DNA of 64,000 nucleotides from Amphibacillus xylanus NBRC 15112 (GCF_000307165.1 NC_018704.1:2046001-2110000); one strand, 5' to 3'. Numbered from the stretch's first letter, positions 41,855 to 51,923 are shown. Notes: generated by a model from the sequence alone, not told the origin. Program-made: numbers and translations.

Positions 41855-42301
41855 TTAAAATCGGGTAAATAGTTTTACTAATGCTATGTATCCACTTATT
41901 CCAGTTATAGCACCTGCACTATCAATCATGACATCTTTTACTTGTCCAGCTCTACCCGGAACAAATAGCTGATGAAATTCATCTGAGATAGCATAAACAA
42001 TACAGATCACTAATGAGATTAAGAATAGTGTATATGTTTTCATGCCGTTATTCTTTAAAGCATTGGTCACTAATATTCCTAAGATTAGATATGAGAAAAA
42101 GTGTGCACCCTTTCGAACAATATGATTAAATTTCTCAACATCTATATCTACGCTTGACGCGATGCTTTCGATAACGGCTAATATTCTTTCTGTAATTCCT
42201 GTACTTAAACTACTTGACTCGGCAGCTGGCTGGTGAGATAGATAAAAAATAACTCCCATCCACAAAATGACCAGCAACCACGATACTACTTTTCTTGTCA
42301 T
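41855..42301 (-). CDS. VanZ family protein
   Basis: A 148-residue membrane protein with four helices. The start LLVILWMGVIFYLSHQPA, the central KFNHIVRKGAHFFSYLILGIL and the end YAISDEFHQLFVPGRAGQVKDVMIDSAG are the conserved VanZ-like blocks. The first described member lowers teicoplanin susceptibility, but most chromosomal members have no known role. It is convergent with eutH. Confidence 0.9.
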   Translation of the reverse strand: MTRKVVSWLLVILWMGVIFYLSHQPAAESSSLSTGITERILAVIESIASSVDIDVEKFNHIVRKGAHFFSYLILGILVTNALKNNGMKTYTLFLISLVICIVYAISDEFHQLFVPGRAGQVKDVMIDSAGAITGISGYIALVKLFTRF

Positions 42302-42985
42302 GGACTAAACACACCTATTCTTTAATTACTTGAATTTTACAACTACATTATGATAATGCAGGGGAGGATTCTCTGTTTCACTGATTATTTACTCTGTGTA
42401 ACAAGGAACCGTTCCCCAATCATTCTATCATAGCTATTGCTATAAAAGATCATGCAAACTATCGATCATTTCTCGATAAAATCCTTGAATATGGCTAATT
42501 ATATAGATCACTGTCAAGATAATGTAACCTCCCTAGTTTCAATTTGTGAGGCTTAGCTTAAATATTTTCTAGCTACAAACCTCAAAAATGTCATCCGCAC
42601 TTATCCAGCAACTAATTGGCAGATCTATGCGGCTCCATTGCATATCAACCATGTTTAAGGCAATTAATTTAGCTTTCATGCAGTACATACACTTTATAAA
42701 AAATTACTAAGTACACGTTTATGCAAATGCTAGCTATGTTTTCATGTCTTATTAAGCATATGAGTGAGGGACAAGATTCTTGACCGCTAAGCTATGAGGA
42801 TTGTTTTTCACCATTCAGAAGTAAAAGTAAGTTTGCTAGAATAAAAATTATTTTTTTATTGGTAAATGCTTGAATATCAATTTGCCATTCTAATTACATC
42901 GAAAGCTATTATTCAATTTCGCTAGACTATATTCATTATCCTGCTTTTTATTGAATTTTTTATCTCGATATTTGATAGACTTTTA
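42302..42985. other. Gene-free stretch, 684 bp
   Basis: No ORF above about 30 codons with a ribosome site on either strand, and none of the tandem repeat families seen elsewhere. Base composition is AT-rich. A few codon-like blocks on the minus strand near 42590-42660 (VDMQWSRIDLPISCWISADD) suggest decayed coding sequence, but I cannot identify it. Confidence 0.45.
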
Positions 42986-43026
42986 GAGCATCAAAAAATC
43001 CCCACCTGATATTCAGATGGGGATTA
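42986..43026 (-). terminator. Orphan minus-strand terminator
   Basis: AATCCCCAtCTGA … TCAGgTGGGGATT stem followed by six T on the minus strand. There is no recognised minus-strand gene directly upstream; the YxjG-like gene ends 370 bases away. Confidence 0.8.
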
Positions 43027-43392
43027 CTTTTGCTTAAAGCTCAAAAATTTTGCGTGTTTGAATTTAATTGTCTGTTGTTAATTCTGCCAATACTATCCTC
43101 TCACAAAAAGTCTGATAGAACCCCCTGCAGGCCCATTCGATTCTTTGTACCGACCTTGCTCATTGGGCTAAGAGGTGAGCCGATGTTGCGAAGTCCTCTC
43201 ACGCTTGTGTCGTTTTAAAGGATTCCTTCGTGAAAAATTGTCTCACCTTTTTGAGCGATTGTTCATTGCTTTCGCTCTCTAGCCTTAATAGCGTAGCACT
43301 GTTACCTTGGTGTTATGATAAGCATCTGCGAATTAAAGTCCACCAGGTGCTCAACTTACTTCACGATCATTCTTTATGATTTAACACCAATC
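43027..43392 (-). other. GC-richer, structured stretch of unknown nature ending in a terminator
   Basis: This 366-bp piece is clearly richer in G+C than its surroundings and has several potential stems: GTGAGAGGAC…GGCTCAC near 43173-43202, and CCCAT…ATTGGG near 43130-43166. On the minus strand it runs directly into the terminator at 42986. A 33-codon GTG-started ORF (43101-43202, with GSPLSPMSKVGTKNRMGLQG) has no convincing ribosome site. It could be a non-coding RNA, the 3' end of a lost mobile element, or the long 3' UTR of the gene at 43393. It does not match tmRNA, RNase P, 6S or SRP RNA as I know them. Confidence 0.4.
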
Positions 43393-44553
43393 TCACTCAC
43401 CGAAAAATTGTTTCGCCAGGCGTTGGCCTTGATCAATTTTTGCCCATTGCTCTTGTTCTGTCAGTTCATTTCCTCCGTCACATGAGGCAAATCCGCATTG
43501 ATGTGAGAGGTATAGACGATCTTTATCAATAATCGTTGCTGCCTTTTCTAGTAAGTTTAGCGCGCGTGTTTCGTCATCTAGCGTGTTCGTTTTTGATGAT
43601 AAAAGACCTAAGACAATTTCTGTTGTTGGTTTATCTTTAAATACTTCCAATGCTTCAATGGAACCGGCGCGTTCATCGTCCCATTCTAAGAAGAAACGAT
43701 CATATTTAAGTTGTTTTAAGAATAGATGGGCAATTTTTTTGTAAGAACCGCCACCCATATTACGAGAGTCATAGTTTCCACGGCAGTTATGTGTCCACAT
43801 TTTTAAACCTAGGCTGTGACCATAATCAATAATCGTATTATTTAGTTCAATGAAATCAGCTGCAAGTGCTTTTACTTCTTCTTGGTTAATCTGCTCACCC
43901 GTGTATGGCGAGTTTGGGTTATCGTCGGCAAAAATTGACCATAGGCAGTCATCAAACTGCAAGATCTTTCCGCCTGCTTTAACATAATCTGCGACAAATG
44001 TTTTGTAAGCTTTGATTAAGTCTTGTTTTAATGCCTGTGTGTCTTGGTAGATGGATTCTTTACCACCGATGTTGTCAGACCAAGATAACTCACCATAGAT
44101 ATGTGATGGTGATGGAACACATAGTTTCAGTGGATGATCTCCGGCTGCTTGTTTGAGTTGCTTGAAAATTTTAATAAAATGATGGTTTTGCGCGTCTAAT
44201 TCAGCTGTAATTCTTAATCCGATGTCTCTTCGTGTTTCATATTTTCCAGTGCCATCGAGGTCACAGAAGAAATAGCCGTGGTCTGCGATATAGCGTTCAA
44301 TACCTTGGAATCCCCAGACGAAATCTAAGTGCCATAATGATTTAGAAAATTCGCCGTCACTAATGACCGTTAGTCCGTGGTCAATTTGTTTTTGCACGAC
44401 AGCTTTAATCGCTTCAGCTTCACATGCTTCATAACCTGAAAAATCAGCATAAAATGGATATGTAATATCATCCCGATGCTCAATCTTTTCTTTATAATCT
44501 AATAATCCCTTTGGTCTCAATAAACTACCGACAATCTGAAATCTTTCGCTCAT
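43393..44553 (-). CDS. MetE-core methyltransferase, second YxjG-like copy
   Basis: A 386-residue protein of the same family as 25574. It keeps VGSLLRP at the N-terminus, the THNCRGNYDS motif (His and Cys zinc ligands), FFLEWDDERAG (Glu) and SHQCGFASCDGGNELTEQEQW (Cys). It is longer by an insertion around 110-130 and differs in the substrate-side loops, so it may use another thiol or methyl donor. It has no SAM riboswitch in front; a LysR gene lies just upstream on the same strand. GAGGAG precedes the ATG. Confidence 0.85.
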   Translation of the reverse strand: MSERFQIVGSLLRPKGLLDYKEKIEHRDDITYPFYADFSGYEACEAEAIKAVVQKQIDHGLTVISDGEFSKSLWHLDFVWGFQGIERYIADHGYFFCDLDGTGKYETRRDIGLRITAELDAQNHHFIKIFKQLKQAAGDHPLKLCVPSPSHIYGELSWSDNIGGKESIYQDTQALKQDLIKAYKTFVADYVKAGGKILQFDDCLWSIFADDNPNSPYTGEQINQEEVKALAADFIELNNTIIDYGHSLGLKMWTHNCRGNYDSRNMGGGSYKKIAHLFLKQLKYDRFFLEWDDERAGSIEALEVFKDKPTTEIVLGLLSSKTNTLDDETRALNLLEKAATIIDKDRLYLSHQCGFASCDGGNELTEQEQWAKIDQGQRLAKQFFGE

Positions 44554-44636
44554 GATAAATGCTCCTCTGTTTTTTGATATTTATTTGAATCGTATGTTAA
44601 TTATTAAAGCACATCATTGGGATTATTACTAAGACA

Positions 44637-44680
44637 TAAAAAATATGCCTAGCTATAGCTTTTAACTATAACTAGACATT
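44637..44680 (-). terminator. Terminator of the LysR gene
   Basis: ATGTCTAGtTATAG … CTATAgCTAGGCAT stem followed by ATTTTTTA on the minus strand. Confidence 0.75.
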
Positions 44681-45595
44681 TAATTTGACATCGTATGCTT
44701 TAATGACATCAATTAGTTCTCTCACATACAGTTTTGCCTGTTGGGTAAGTTGAATATCTTTATGCGTGATATAGCCTACTGTTATATCATCATCAACATC
44801 AAGTGGAACGGCGACGATATTATCACCATTTAAATCAGCACTCACAATACCTGTAGAGATCGTATAACCGTTTAATCCAATCATTAGATTAAAAATTGTT
44901 GCCCTGTCACCGACTTTAATATCCTTCTTCGCATACTCTGTACTCAGAATTTCCTCTGAGAAATAAAACGAATTAAACTCGCCCTGTTCATATGAAAGTC
45001 TTGGATAGTCCTCTAAATCTTCCAATGTCACAATTTCCTGCTGGCTCAGTGGATTCGTCGAACTAACAAATACATGCGGCTTAGCAGTAAAGAGCGGATG
45101 AAATCGTAAGTGATTTTCTTTCAGTAACTTATCGATGACCTGTTGATTAAAATTACTCTTATACAAAATCCCTAACTCACTCCGCAAATTTTTGACATCT
45201 TCAACAATCTCAAACGTCCGCGCTTCTCTCAATGTATACTCATATTCTAGTGCGTCAGTTTTTTTCACCATATTTACAAAAGCATTAACCGCAAAAGCAT
45301 AATGTTGCATTGAAATCGTACACAGTCTACGTGACGGTGTTTTATTCAACCAACGCCGCTCGAGTAAATCGTGTTGTTCGACCACTTGCCTCGCATAACC
45401 TAAAAACTCAGTACCATCAATCGTTAAAGTAATCCCGCGAGGTGTTCGGATTAACAAATCCAAACCGATTTCAGCTTCCAATTCTTTAAGCGCTATCGAT
45501 AAGCTCGGCTGGGAAATAAACAAATTCTCCGCCGCTTTGTTAATTGACCCATGTTTGACCGTTTCGATAAAGTACCTTAATTGTTGCAAAGTCAT
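44672..45595 (-). CDS. LysR family transcriptional regulator
   Basis: A 307-residue regulator with the N-terminal winged HTH (MTLQQLRYFIETVKHGSINKAAENLFISQPSLSIALKELE) and a periplasmic-binding-like effector domain. ATG 45595 gives the standard LysR start; upstream Met codons lack a usable ribosome site. It lies upstream of the YxjG-like gene at 43393 on the same strand, separated by a terminator. LysR proteins near MetE-type genes often control methionine synthesis (MetR, YxjO). A link here is inference. Confidence 0.92.
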   Translation of the reverse strand: MTLQQLRYFIETVKHGSINKAAENLFISQPSLSIALKELEAEIGLDLLIRTPRGITLTIDGTEFLGYARQVVEQHDLLERRWLNKTPSRRLCTISMQHYAFAVNAFVNMVKKTDALEYEYTLREARTFEIVEDVKNLRSELGILYKSNFNQQVIDKLLKENHLRFHPLFTAKPHVFVSSTNPLSQQEIVTLEDLEDYPRLSYEQGEFNSFYFSEEILSTEYAKKDIKVGDRATIFNLMIGLNGYTISTGIVSADLNGDNIVAVPLDVDDDITVGYITHKDIQLTQQAKLYVRELIDVIKAYDVKLNV

Positions 45596-45757
45596 CGATT
45601 TACACATCCTTCTTAAAAATAGTTCAATCAGCAACGCAAGCAAAATTAAGTAACTATGACTGATAGCGAATGATTTATTGACCTCTCAGATCTACGCTAG
45701 GAAAATAATGTTTCTTATAGTTTAACACTATTGTGAATATTAAGATAATTATTCTAT

Positions 45758-45815
45758 AAAAAAATAAACAATTCAGATTTGTAGGCTCACAAAATTGAAT
45801 TGTTTATGATTTATT
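45758..45815 (-). terminator. Terminator at the end of the exopolysaccharide operon
   Basis: AAACAATTCA … TGAATTGTTT stem followed by TATTTTTTTAT on the minus strand, just after the epimerase gene. Confidence 0.75.
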
Positions 45816-45833
45816 TTATAACCGCTCACTTGT

Positions 45834-46844
45834 TTAGTTGTTATGATAATATCCCACATACCAATCCACAAACTTAGCAAGTCCATCTTCAATACTCGTA
45901 GATGGCTTGAAGTTAATGTCTCTTTCTAAATCACTCACGTCAGCATAAGTTCTAAGAACATCTCCTGGCTGCATATCCATATATACTTTCTCAGCCTCTT
46001 TTCCAAGAGCAGACTCTAAAGCATTTATGAATCTCATAAGTTGCACCGGATTGTTGTTACCAATATTATAAATTTTATAAGGTGCAAAGCTTGTACTTAA
46101 ATCGTCTTTACTTTCATCCCAATCTTTATTAGCAACAGGAGCTTTATCAATTAGCTTCACAATGCCTTCTACAATGTCATCAATATAAGTGAAGTCTCTT
46201 TCCATCTTCCCATGATTAAAGACTTTGATAGGCTTTCCAGCTAGAATGTCTTTCGTGAAGGAGAAGTAAGCCATGTCGGGTCTTCCATATGGTCCGTAAA
46301 CTGTGAAGAATCTAAGTCCAGTTGTTGGGATACCATATAGATGACTATAAGTATGAGCCATTAGCTCATTTGACTTCTTCGTTGCTGCGTAAAGAGACAC
46401 CGGGTGATCCACATTATGATTTGTAGAGAATGGTGCTACTTTATTGCCACCATAGACAGAGCTAGAAGAAGCATAAAGTAGATGTTCTACTGGGTAGTTT
46501 CTACAAGCCTCCAAGATATTCATAAATCCAGTCAGGTTAGAATCCACATACGCATAAGGATTCTCAATGGAGTACCGCACTCCTGCTTGAGCCGCTAAAT
46601 TTATGACATGAGTAGGCTGGTAGGTTTCGAAGATATTATCCACTGCAGCCTTGTCTTTTAAATCTACTTTATGAAAATTAAAGTTATTATATTTTCCTAG
46701 GATTTCAAGCCTAGACTGTTTTAGGCTTGGATCATAATAGTCATTCAAGTTATCAATTCCTATTATCTGATAGGAATCATCTAGTAATTTCTTTGAAAGG
46801 TGAAAGCCTATAAATCCAGCTGCACCAGTTATTAGTATTTTCAT
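45834..46844 (-). CDS. UDP-glucuronate 4-epimerase-type NAD-dependent epimerase
   Basis: A 336-residue short-chain dehydrogenase/reductase. The NAD site is GAAGFIG (7-13), the catalytic set Ser (ASSSSVYGG) and YxxxK (YAATKKS). The segment [20 protein letters not shown], then [22 protein letters not shown], then [16 protein letters not shown] is typical of UDP-glucuronate 4-epimerases of the GAE/CapI type. It would convert UDP-glucuronate (from Ugd) to UDP-galacturonate for the polysaccharide. It is the last gene of the exopolysaccharide locus. Confidence 0.9.
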   Translation of the reverse strand: MKILITGAAGFIGFHLSKKLLDDSYQIIGIDNLNDYYDPSLKQSRLEILGKYNNFNFHKVDLKDKAAVDNIFETYQPTHVINLAAQAGVRYSIENPYAYVDSNLTGFMNILEACRNYPVEHLLYASSSSVYGGNKVAPFSTNHNVDHPVSLYAATKKSNELMAHTYSHLYGIPTTGLRFFTVYGPYGRPDMAYFSFTKDILAGKPIKVFNHGKMERDFTYIDDIVEGIVKLIDKAPVANKDWDESKDDLSTSFAPYKIYNIGNNNPVQLMRFINALESALGKEAEKVYMDMQPGDVLRTYADVSDLERDINFKPSTSIEDGLAKFVDWYVGYYHNN

Positions 46845-46887
46845 TTACTATTTCCTCGCTTTCTAACAAAAAGGTTCATTTTTATTA

Positions 46888-48297
46888 TTAGTTATCACTA
46901 TTTCTCTTCGCTTTCAAACTCTTTAAAATGTTCCTTATCATTTTTTTGTTTATGATCAATGCAATAATCAAAGCTATGGTAAAATTCATGATGTTAAGTT
47001 TTGTGATATTTATATAATTAATTGCACTTACAGTTATTATCAGTAAAATACTAATCGCAATAGTTAGTCGATTGTATTTAATAGTCACAAATTTACGCAC
47101 ATCCCATATCCTATACACTACTATTACAAAATATGATGCTAAAGTGGACAATGATGCTGCGTAAAGGCCTATTTTTTTAACGAATATTATGTTTACAACT
47201 ATATTTATAAATGCTCCTAAAAAGGCGGATTTTCCAACTTTACTACTTTTTTTAAATGCTACGTAAATCCCTCCAAAAAAAGAACCTAAACTATGGAAAA
47301 ACACTCCCGAAAATAAAATAGGCATCTGATAATATGCTCTTTCATAACTACTATCAATGAACACGTTAAATATTACTGGTGATACAGTAATCAAAAGTAA
47401 AATAGCACCTACTAAAAAATTATAAAGTGCCTCAAATATTGAAGAATAGTACTCATTAATATCGTCATCTTTAATTGATACAGAGGCTGATTCCTGCCAC
47501 GCTAAATTAAAATTATTATATACGAGGTTAAATAGATTTGGTATTTTATTAGAGATTGCGTATAAGGCATTATACTCTAATCCTAGGAACGTAGTAATTA
47601 TCCATCTATCTGAAAGTCCAACTATCCACCAAGATATGGAATTTGGAAGTAAAGGAATAGAATAAACTAGCATTTCTTTTAAACTGTATTTGTTGAATGA
47701 TGATATAAGTAAGTACTTTTGTATTCCTCCATATAAAAGTCCAAAAACAATTGCAAGGACAATTGAAATATTCAATGATATTAGCAGTCCCATGAATCCT
47801 AATCTTAACTTCCATACAAACAATATAATCATAAGAACATTCAATAGTGAATTAATTAATGTCATTGTTGAATAAATTCTTAATTGCTTCAAACCTCTAT
47901 TAATCTGCAAAATGAATTTATACAATAAGTTAGTCACTGCAAATATTAATATCAATTGTTTTGACCAAAAGCTGAAGCCATTCAAGGCTATTGACCCTAT
48001 TAAATACATAATTAATGAAACAATAATCACGTAGACTGATGAAGTAGTTACTATCTTAGCTTTTTCTTTAATTGTATCAATATCAATTAAAAATCTAAAA
48101 GTTGCTTGTTCAATTTGCAAAGTTATTATTGGTAAAATGAAGGACAAACTTGTAATAACTAGATCATAAGTTCCGTATTCTATCTTTGTTAAATAGCTTG
48201 TTAATATTGGTAATATTAGAAATGTAGCTATTTTAGGTAAAACTGTTCCAAAGCCTAAAATTATTGTGTTTAATATCAGCTTTTTCTCTCTACTCAT
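46888..48297 (-). CDS. Polysaccharide repeat-unit flippase (Wzx type)
   Basis: A 469-residue membrane protein with about 12-14 helices, low complexity in Ile/Leu/Asn and the N-terminal LNTIILGFGTVLPKIATFLILPILTSYLT that marks Wzx/RfbX-like flippases. It moves undecaprenyl-linked repeat units across the membrane. The ATG at 48297 follows GGAG by six bases and overlaps the stop of the pyruvyl transferase by four bases. Base composition is more AT-rich than at the locus ends. Confidence 0.9.
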   Translation of the reverse strand: MSREKKLILNTIILGFGTVLPKIATFLILPILTSYLTKIEYGTYDLVITSLSFILPIITLQIEQATFRFLIDIDTIKEKAKIVTTSSVYVIIVSLIMYLIGSIALNGFSFWSKQLILIFAVTNLLYKFILQINRGLKQLRIYSTMTLINSLLNVLMIILFVWKLRLGFMGLLISLNISIVLAIVFGLLYGGIQKYLLISSFNKYSLKEMLVYSIPLLPNSISWWIVGLSDRWIITTFLGLEYNALYAISNKIPNLFNLVYNNFNLAWQESASVSIKDDDINEYYSSIFEALYNFLVGAILLLITVSPVIFNVFIDSSYERAYYQMPILFSGVFFHSLGSFFGGIYVAFKKSSKVGKSAFLGAFINIVVNIIFVKKIGLYAASLSTLASYFVIVVYRIWDVRKFVTIKYNRLTIAISILLIITVSAINYINITKLNIMNFTIALIIALIINKKMIRNILKSLKAKRNSDN

Positions 48298-49456
48298 TCT
48301 TTTCTCCAATTTTTAACGCTGCTATCAACAATTAATTTCTTCAAAAAATCCTTCTGTTCTCTTATAATTCCTTCATCATAGCTATTGTTTATTGCATCAA
48401 TTAATTCAGTAATAACCTTTGCAGAATCAGAGTGCAGCTCAAAAACTCTCTCAGGCTTCTGTATATTTTCGTAAAAGTATTTAACTTTTTTATCCCACAT
48501 AATTGAAACTCCAGGTACACCTAACGAACAAGCAACGATGTGACTGTGCAAACGGAAGGATATGATCCCTCTGAAACTTGAAATAATATCGACTAGCTCT
48601 TTAGGTCGTTTTGGGGCTTGCACTATATACCTGCTTAAATCCTCTTCTTTATAGTTCATGCTATACAAAATATGCTTTGCAAACTCATAATCTTTTGCAG
48701 GTCCATTACAAAACATTTTCCATTTAATGTTTCTTTCGTTTAGTTCATCAATTGTTTCTTCCAGAAATTTAACATCTCTTTATATCTCATGTTATGTGCA
48801 AACATAACACCAAGTCCAATAACATCAGATTCTTTTTTGAAAACATTATAAACATCCTTCGTCCACAGTGCTGGATCAAAAGTTCTTATTACTTTTATAC
48901 TCTCTTTATCTAAAAGGGAATTTATGGATTCGATGTCATCACGGGAACTAATCATCTTCACATTATTAGAATTAAGTGCTTTCCCTAAAACAGTTCGCAT
49001 TTTTTTACTTGTTATTTCACCATATCCACAGGCGTTAAATATGACAGGAATATCTCTATCATTCAAATATTTAACTACTGTGCTAATTGGAAATATAAAC
49101 GTGTCCTTAAACATCTGACCACCAGCAAAAATTGCAATATCAAAGTCAGCATCGTCTAAATAGTCGCGAAAATATCCTGTTTTCCTTTTGTGACTCTTTT
49201 TAAATTTAAGATATTCGGTATCAATACCAATGTTTGTTAAACAAATACTAGCTTTCTTTTTAAAAGCAGAAATTCTTCCTGAATATATTAATTTTCCAGA
49301 ACTACTCCAGTCCTCAAACTCCTTTTTACCAGATAAGTCTAAAAAACTAACCTCAGCATTCTGATTTGCTTCTTTTATCAAGTATTCAACAGATTCACAT
49401 ATAATAGGGTCACCTAAGTTTGTTGAATATCGCTCTCCGACAATTAATATTTTCAT
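48294..49456 (-). pseudogene. Polysaccharide pyruvyl transferase, broken by one frameshift
   Basis: Two adjacent reading frames together make one family PF04230-type protein of about 387 residues. The first part (49456-48740) starts MKILIVGERYSTNLGDPIICES and ends prematurely after YKEMLNFWKKQLMN. From about 48780 the other frame continues KFLEETIDELNERNIKWKMF, then CNGPAKDYEFAKHIL…FRLHSHIVACSLGVPG. The switch needs a single-base deletion in AAAGAG|ATG near 48775-48790. The enzyme would add a ketal pyruvate to a sugar. Either the function is lost, or the shift is phase-variable or a sequence error. Downstream coupling to the flippase is intact. Confidence 0.85.
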
Positions 49457-49473
49457 AAACACCATCCTAACGG

Positions 49474-50592
49474 TTAATTCTTAGCGTGATCCAAATAGAA
49501 ATTTGTAATCCATTCAGTATTCGCTTTTATGTCATAATTGCTCTTAATGATATCTTCAGTTCTATCAATTCTAGCTTTATTCTTTGAGTATTTTAGAATC
49601 TCCTCAGCCCATTTAAGAGGCTCATCATTTAAACTTAAGGAGTGAAATAATTCACTGATATTGGCTTCTTTTGGAACAACATCAGATGCAAACACGTGCA
49701 AATCAGCTGCTTGAGCTTCTATTGCAACAATCCCTAAACCTTCGAACAGAGAAGGAAATAAAAAAACATCCATTGCCTGCATTAGTTCATTAACATCTGC
49801 CCGTGAACCCAACATGAATACTGATTTTTCAATTCCTAACTCTTCAATTTGTCTTTTTATATCTTCCTCAAGTCTGCCTACTCCAACTAATAGAAGTTTT
49901 GCTTTCTTTTCAATTTTTATCAGCTCATTGAAAATATTTATAATAAAACCATGGTTTTTCTGCTCAACAAATCTCCCAACATGTCCTATTACAAAGCTGT
50001 CTTCTACACCTAACTCTTTCCTTTTTTCTTTTCTAACTTCATCCTTATATACAAATTTTGTGGTATTTATAGCATTATTGAATATATTAACTTTCCCTTT
50101 ATTAGTTTTCTTTTTGCCAAATCCCCACATAGCTGCATCCGCAGAGCAAGCAAACTTATCAGTGCAATATCTATCAATTATTAAACGATTATATCGATGC
50201 ATAAATTCATGCATTAATCCTTTCGGTCCTTGTGTGTTATGACAATGTATAATTCGTGTACTAACTTTATTCTTTTTAGCGGATTTAATTGATTGGATAT
50301 TTGTCATTGAACTGACATGTACATGAACTATTTGGTAATCATGTTCTCTAAAAAATTGATTAAGATCTGATTTATTCTTAAGAAATCCTTCTCTTCTCGA
50401 TCTTACCCTATAAATTTTACCGCCTAGTCGAAGAATTTCTTCATCATACTCTCCTTCCTCATGCTTTGAAACTAAAAAATCAAATTGTATTTTAGTTTTA
50501 TCAATATTTCTATAAATACTCATGAGCAAGGTCTCGATGCCGCCCCTATCCATCTTATTAACAACATGTAGTATCCTTAAAATTTCAATCAC
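49474..50592 (-). CDS. Glycosyltransferase, GT4 family
   Basis: A 372-residue GT-B glycosyltransferase. The N-terminal acceptor half begins RILHVVNKMDRGGIETLLMSIYR. The C-terminal donor half has VGHVGRFVEQKNHGF, KLLLVGVG and the EX7E motif in PSLFEGLGIVAIEAQA. It adds a sugar to the growing repeat unit on the cytoplasmic side. The GTG start overlaps its GAGAAGG site and is the only in-frame option, so the exact start is uncertain. Confidence 0.9.
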   Translation of the reverse strand: MIEILRILHVVNKMDRGGIETLLMSIYRNIDKTKIQFDFLVSKHEEGEYDEEILRLGGKIYRVRSRREGFLKNKSDLNQFFREHDYQIVHVHVSSMTNIQSIKSAKKNKVSTRIIHCHNTQGPKGLMHEFMHRYNRLIIDRYCTDKFACSADAAMWGFGKKKTNKGKVNIFNNAINTTKFVYKDEVRKEKRKELGVEDSFVIGHVGRFVEQKNHGFIINIFNELIKIEKKAKLLLVGVGRLEEDIKRQIEELGIEKSVFMLGSRADVNELMQAMDVFLFPSLFEGLGIVAIEAQAADLHVFASDVVPKEANISELFHSLSLNDEPLKWAEEILKYSKNKARIDRTEDIIKSNYDIKANTEWITNFYLDHAKN

Positions 50593-50601
50593 CTTCTCTC
50601 A

Positions 50602-51714
50602 TCAATTTACAAGTTTAAAAAATACATTTTCATATGGCAGCATATATCCACCTCTAAACGAATCTCCAAAGTAAGCATTGTAACTGTACACTGCTGAGTA
50701 CAGAATTATAAATACTAATACGAGTAGTTTTATCATATGGTCTCTATTAACTCTAATACTTGCTGGTAATAAAAAACAGATACTAATATTTACATACCAA
50801 ACCATCCTACCTATTCCAATTACTGGCGCGAAAATCTCTGTAAACAACTTAATAATAAATAGGAAGAAATAAAATTGATAGCTTTTATTTTTGGCTACAA
50901 GCATGTTATAAAAAAATGAAAAGAGAATCAGAAACGGCAGTGAAGAAGTCAAAAAACCTAAGCTGATTGTTCCTGTTGAGTCAATATATCCTTGATATCT
51001 ACTTGCAGAAATAAAAGGATATATTAAATATCTCACCCCATAGAATCCCAAAGGAATTAGAATCATAATTTTAATCAGAGTGCTATTTTTAAACCTATTA
51101 GTAATTTGATTAGGTTTAATAAACAGTGCTGCTAATGCAAATGGAGCTGAGTAATGAAACAAAGTAGCAATTAAAACCATCCAGATATATTTCTTTTTTT
51201 CGTTTTGGAGAATATATCTATAAGCAACAGCAATAATGGATACCGCTACACCCATTCTCATAATTCCAAAATAATAAAAGTATTGAGTCGAAGCAAAAAT
51301 AAATACAGCAAGGCCTAAAGATATATTATCAATCTCATAACTGAAAGCTTTATAAAAACACGCTATAGTTATAGCTGCCGTTATAATAAATAACCATTGA
51401 TAATCATTAAAAATGAAATATACTAATCTGTACAAAAGATAAAAACCCGGCTCAGTAGTGAAAGTTGAATAATAATCAATAAAACTCATGCTATTCGCAA
51501 TATCGTAGCCTCTTATATAATTAGCACCATCAACGCCTATAGTATATTCTCTAAAACCCATAATAAATATAAGAATTGCCATCGAGATAAACCAAAAAAA
51601 CTTATTAGGAATCCTTATACCTTTTTTATTTGTTCTTGAATACTTTTGAGCTAGGCTGGCAAACACACTCGACAATAGCACAGTAGCTATATAGACTGTA
51701 TATGAACTAAACAT
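50602..51714 (-). CDS. EpsG family membrane protein, probable polysaccharide polymerase
   Basis: About 370 residues with ten or more membrane helices. GFREYTIGVDGANYIRGYDI, FTTEPGFYLLYRLVYFIFNDYQWLF and the later RMGVAVSIIAVAYRYI are characteristic of EpsG proteins, which take the Wzy polymerase role in Bacillota exopolysaccharide loci. The second of two close ATG codons is preferred, six bases after GGGAG. Confidence 0.85.
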   Translation of the reverse strand: MFSSYTVYIATVLLSSVFASLAQKYSRTNKKGIRIPNKFFWFISMAILIFIMGFREYTIGVDGANYIRGYDIANSMSFIDYYSTFTTEPGFYLLYRLVYFIFNDYQWLFIITAAITIACFYKAFSYEIDNISLGLAVFIFASTQYFYYFGIMRMGVAVSIIAVAYRYILQNEKKKYIWMVLIATLFHYSAPFALAALFIKPNQITNRFKNSTLIKIMILIPLGFYGVRYLIYPFISASRYQGYIDSTGTISLGFLTSSLPFLILFSFFYNMLVAKNKSYQFYFFLFIIKLFTEIFAPVIGIGRMVWYVNISICFLLPASIRVNRDHMIKLLVLVFIILYSAVYSYNAYFGDSFRGGYMLPYENVFFKLVN

Positions 51715-51744
51715 TAACATCTCCCGACTTCCAATTAAATTTGA

Positions 51745-51923
51745 TCATTCTAACGAATTCCTAAACTCTTCAAAAAACTCTCTTCTTCTCTCTTCGATAA
51801 CGTTTTTATCGTACTTCTTTGACTCTTCATAATTCCTTGTAGCTTGCTTAGTCATGGTTTCTTTATCAAAAGACTTTAGTACCTGACATATTTCATCAGT
51901 ATTCTTAATATTTGTTTCCTTTA
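51745..51923 (-). pseudogene. C-terminal remnant of a glycosyltransferase
   Basis: Just beyond the stop of the GT4 gene at 51921 an open frame encodes KETNIKNTDEICQVLKSFDK, then ETMTKQATRNYEESKKYD, then an EERRREFFEEFRNSLE end and a TGA at 51747-51745. It resembles the C-terminus of the preceding enzyme (MLTKQNIEASKQYEKSELDKKRNEFWASF). There is no start codon with a ribosome site. It is best read as the tail left when one glycosyltransferase gene was replaced by another. Confidence 0.7.

Noticed and set aside
43030-43218. 62-codon plus-strand ORF in the gene-free stretch
   Set aside because: No ribosome site, and it lies antisense to a segment that looks like structured RNA ending in a minus-strand terminator.
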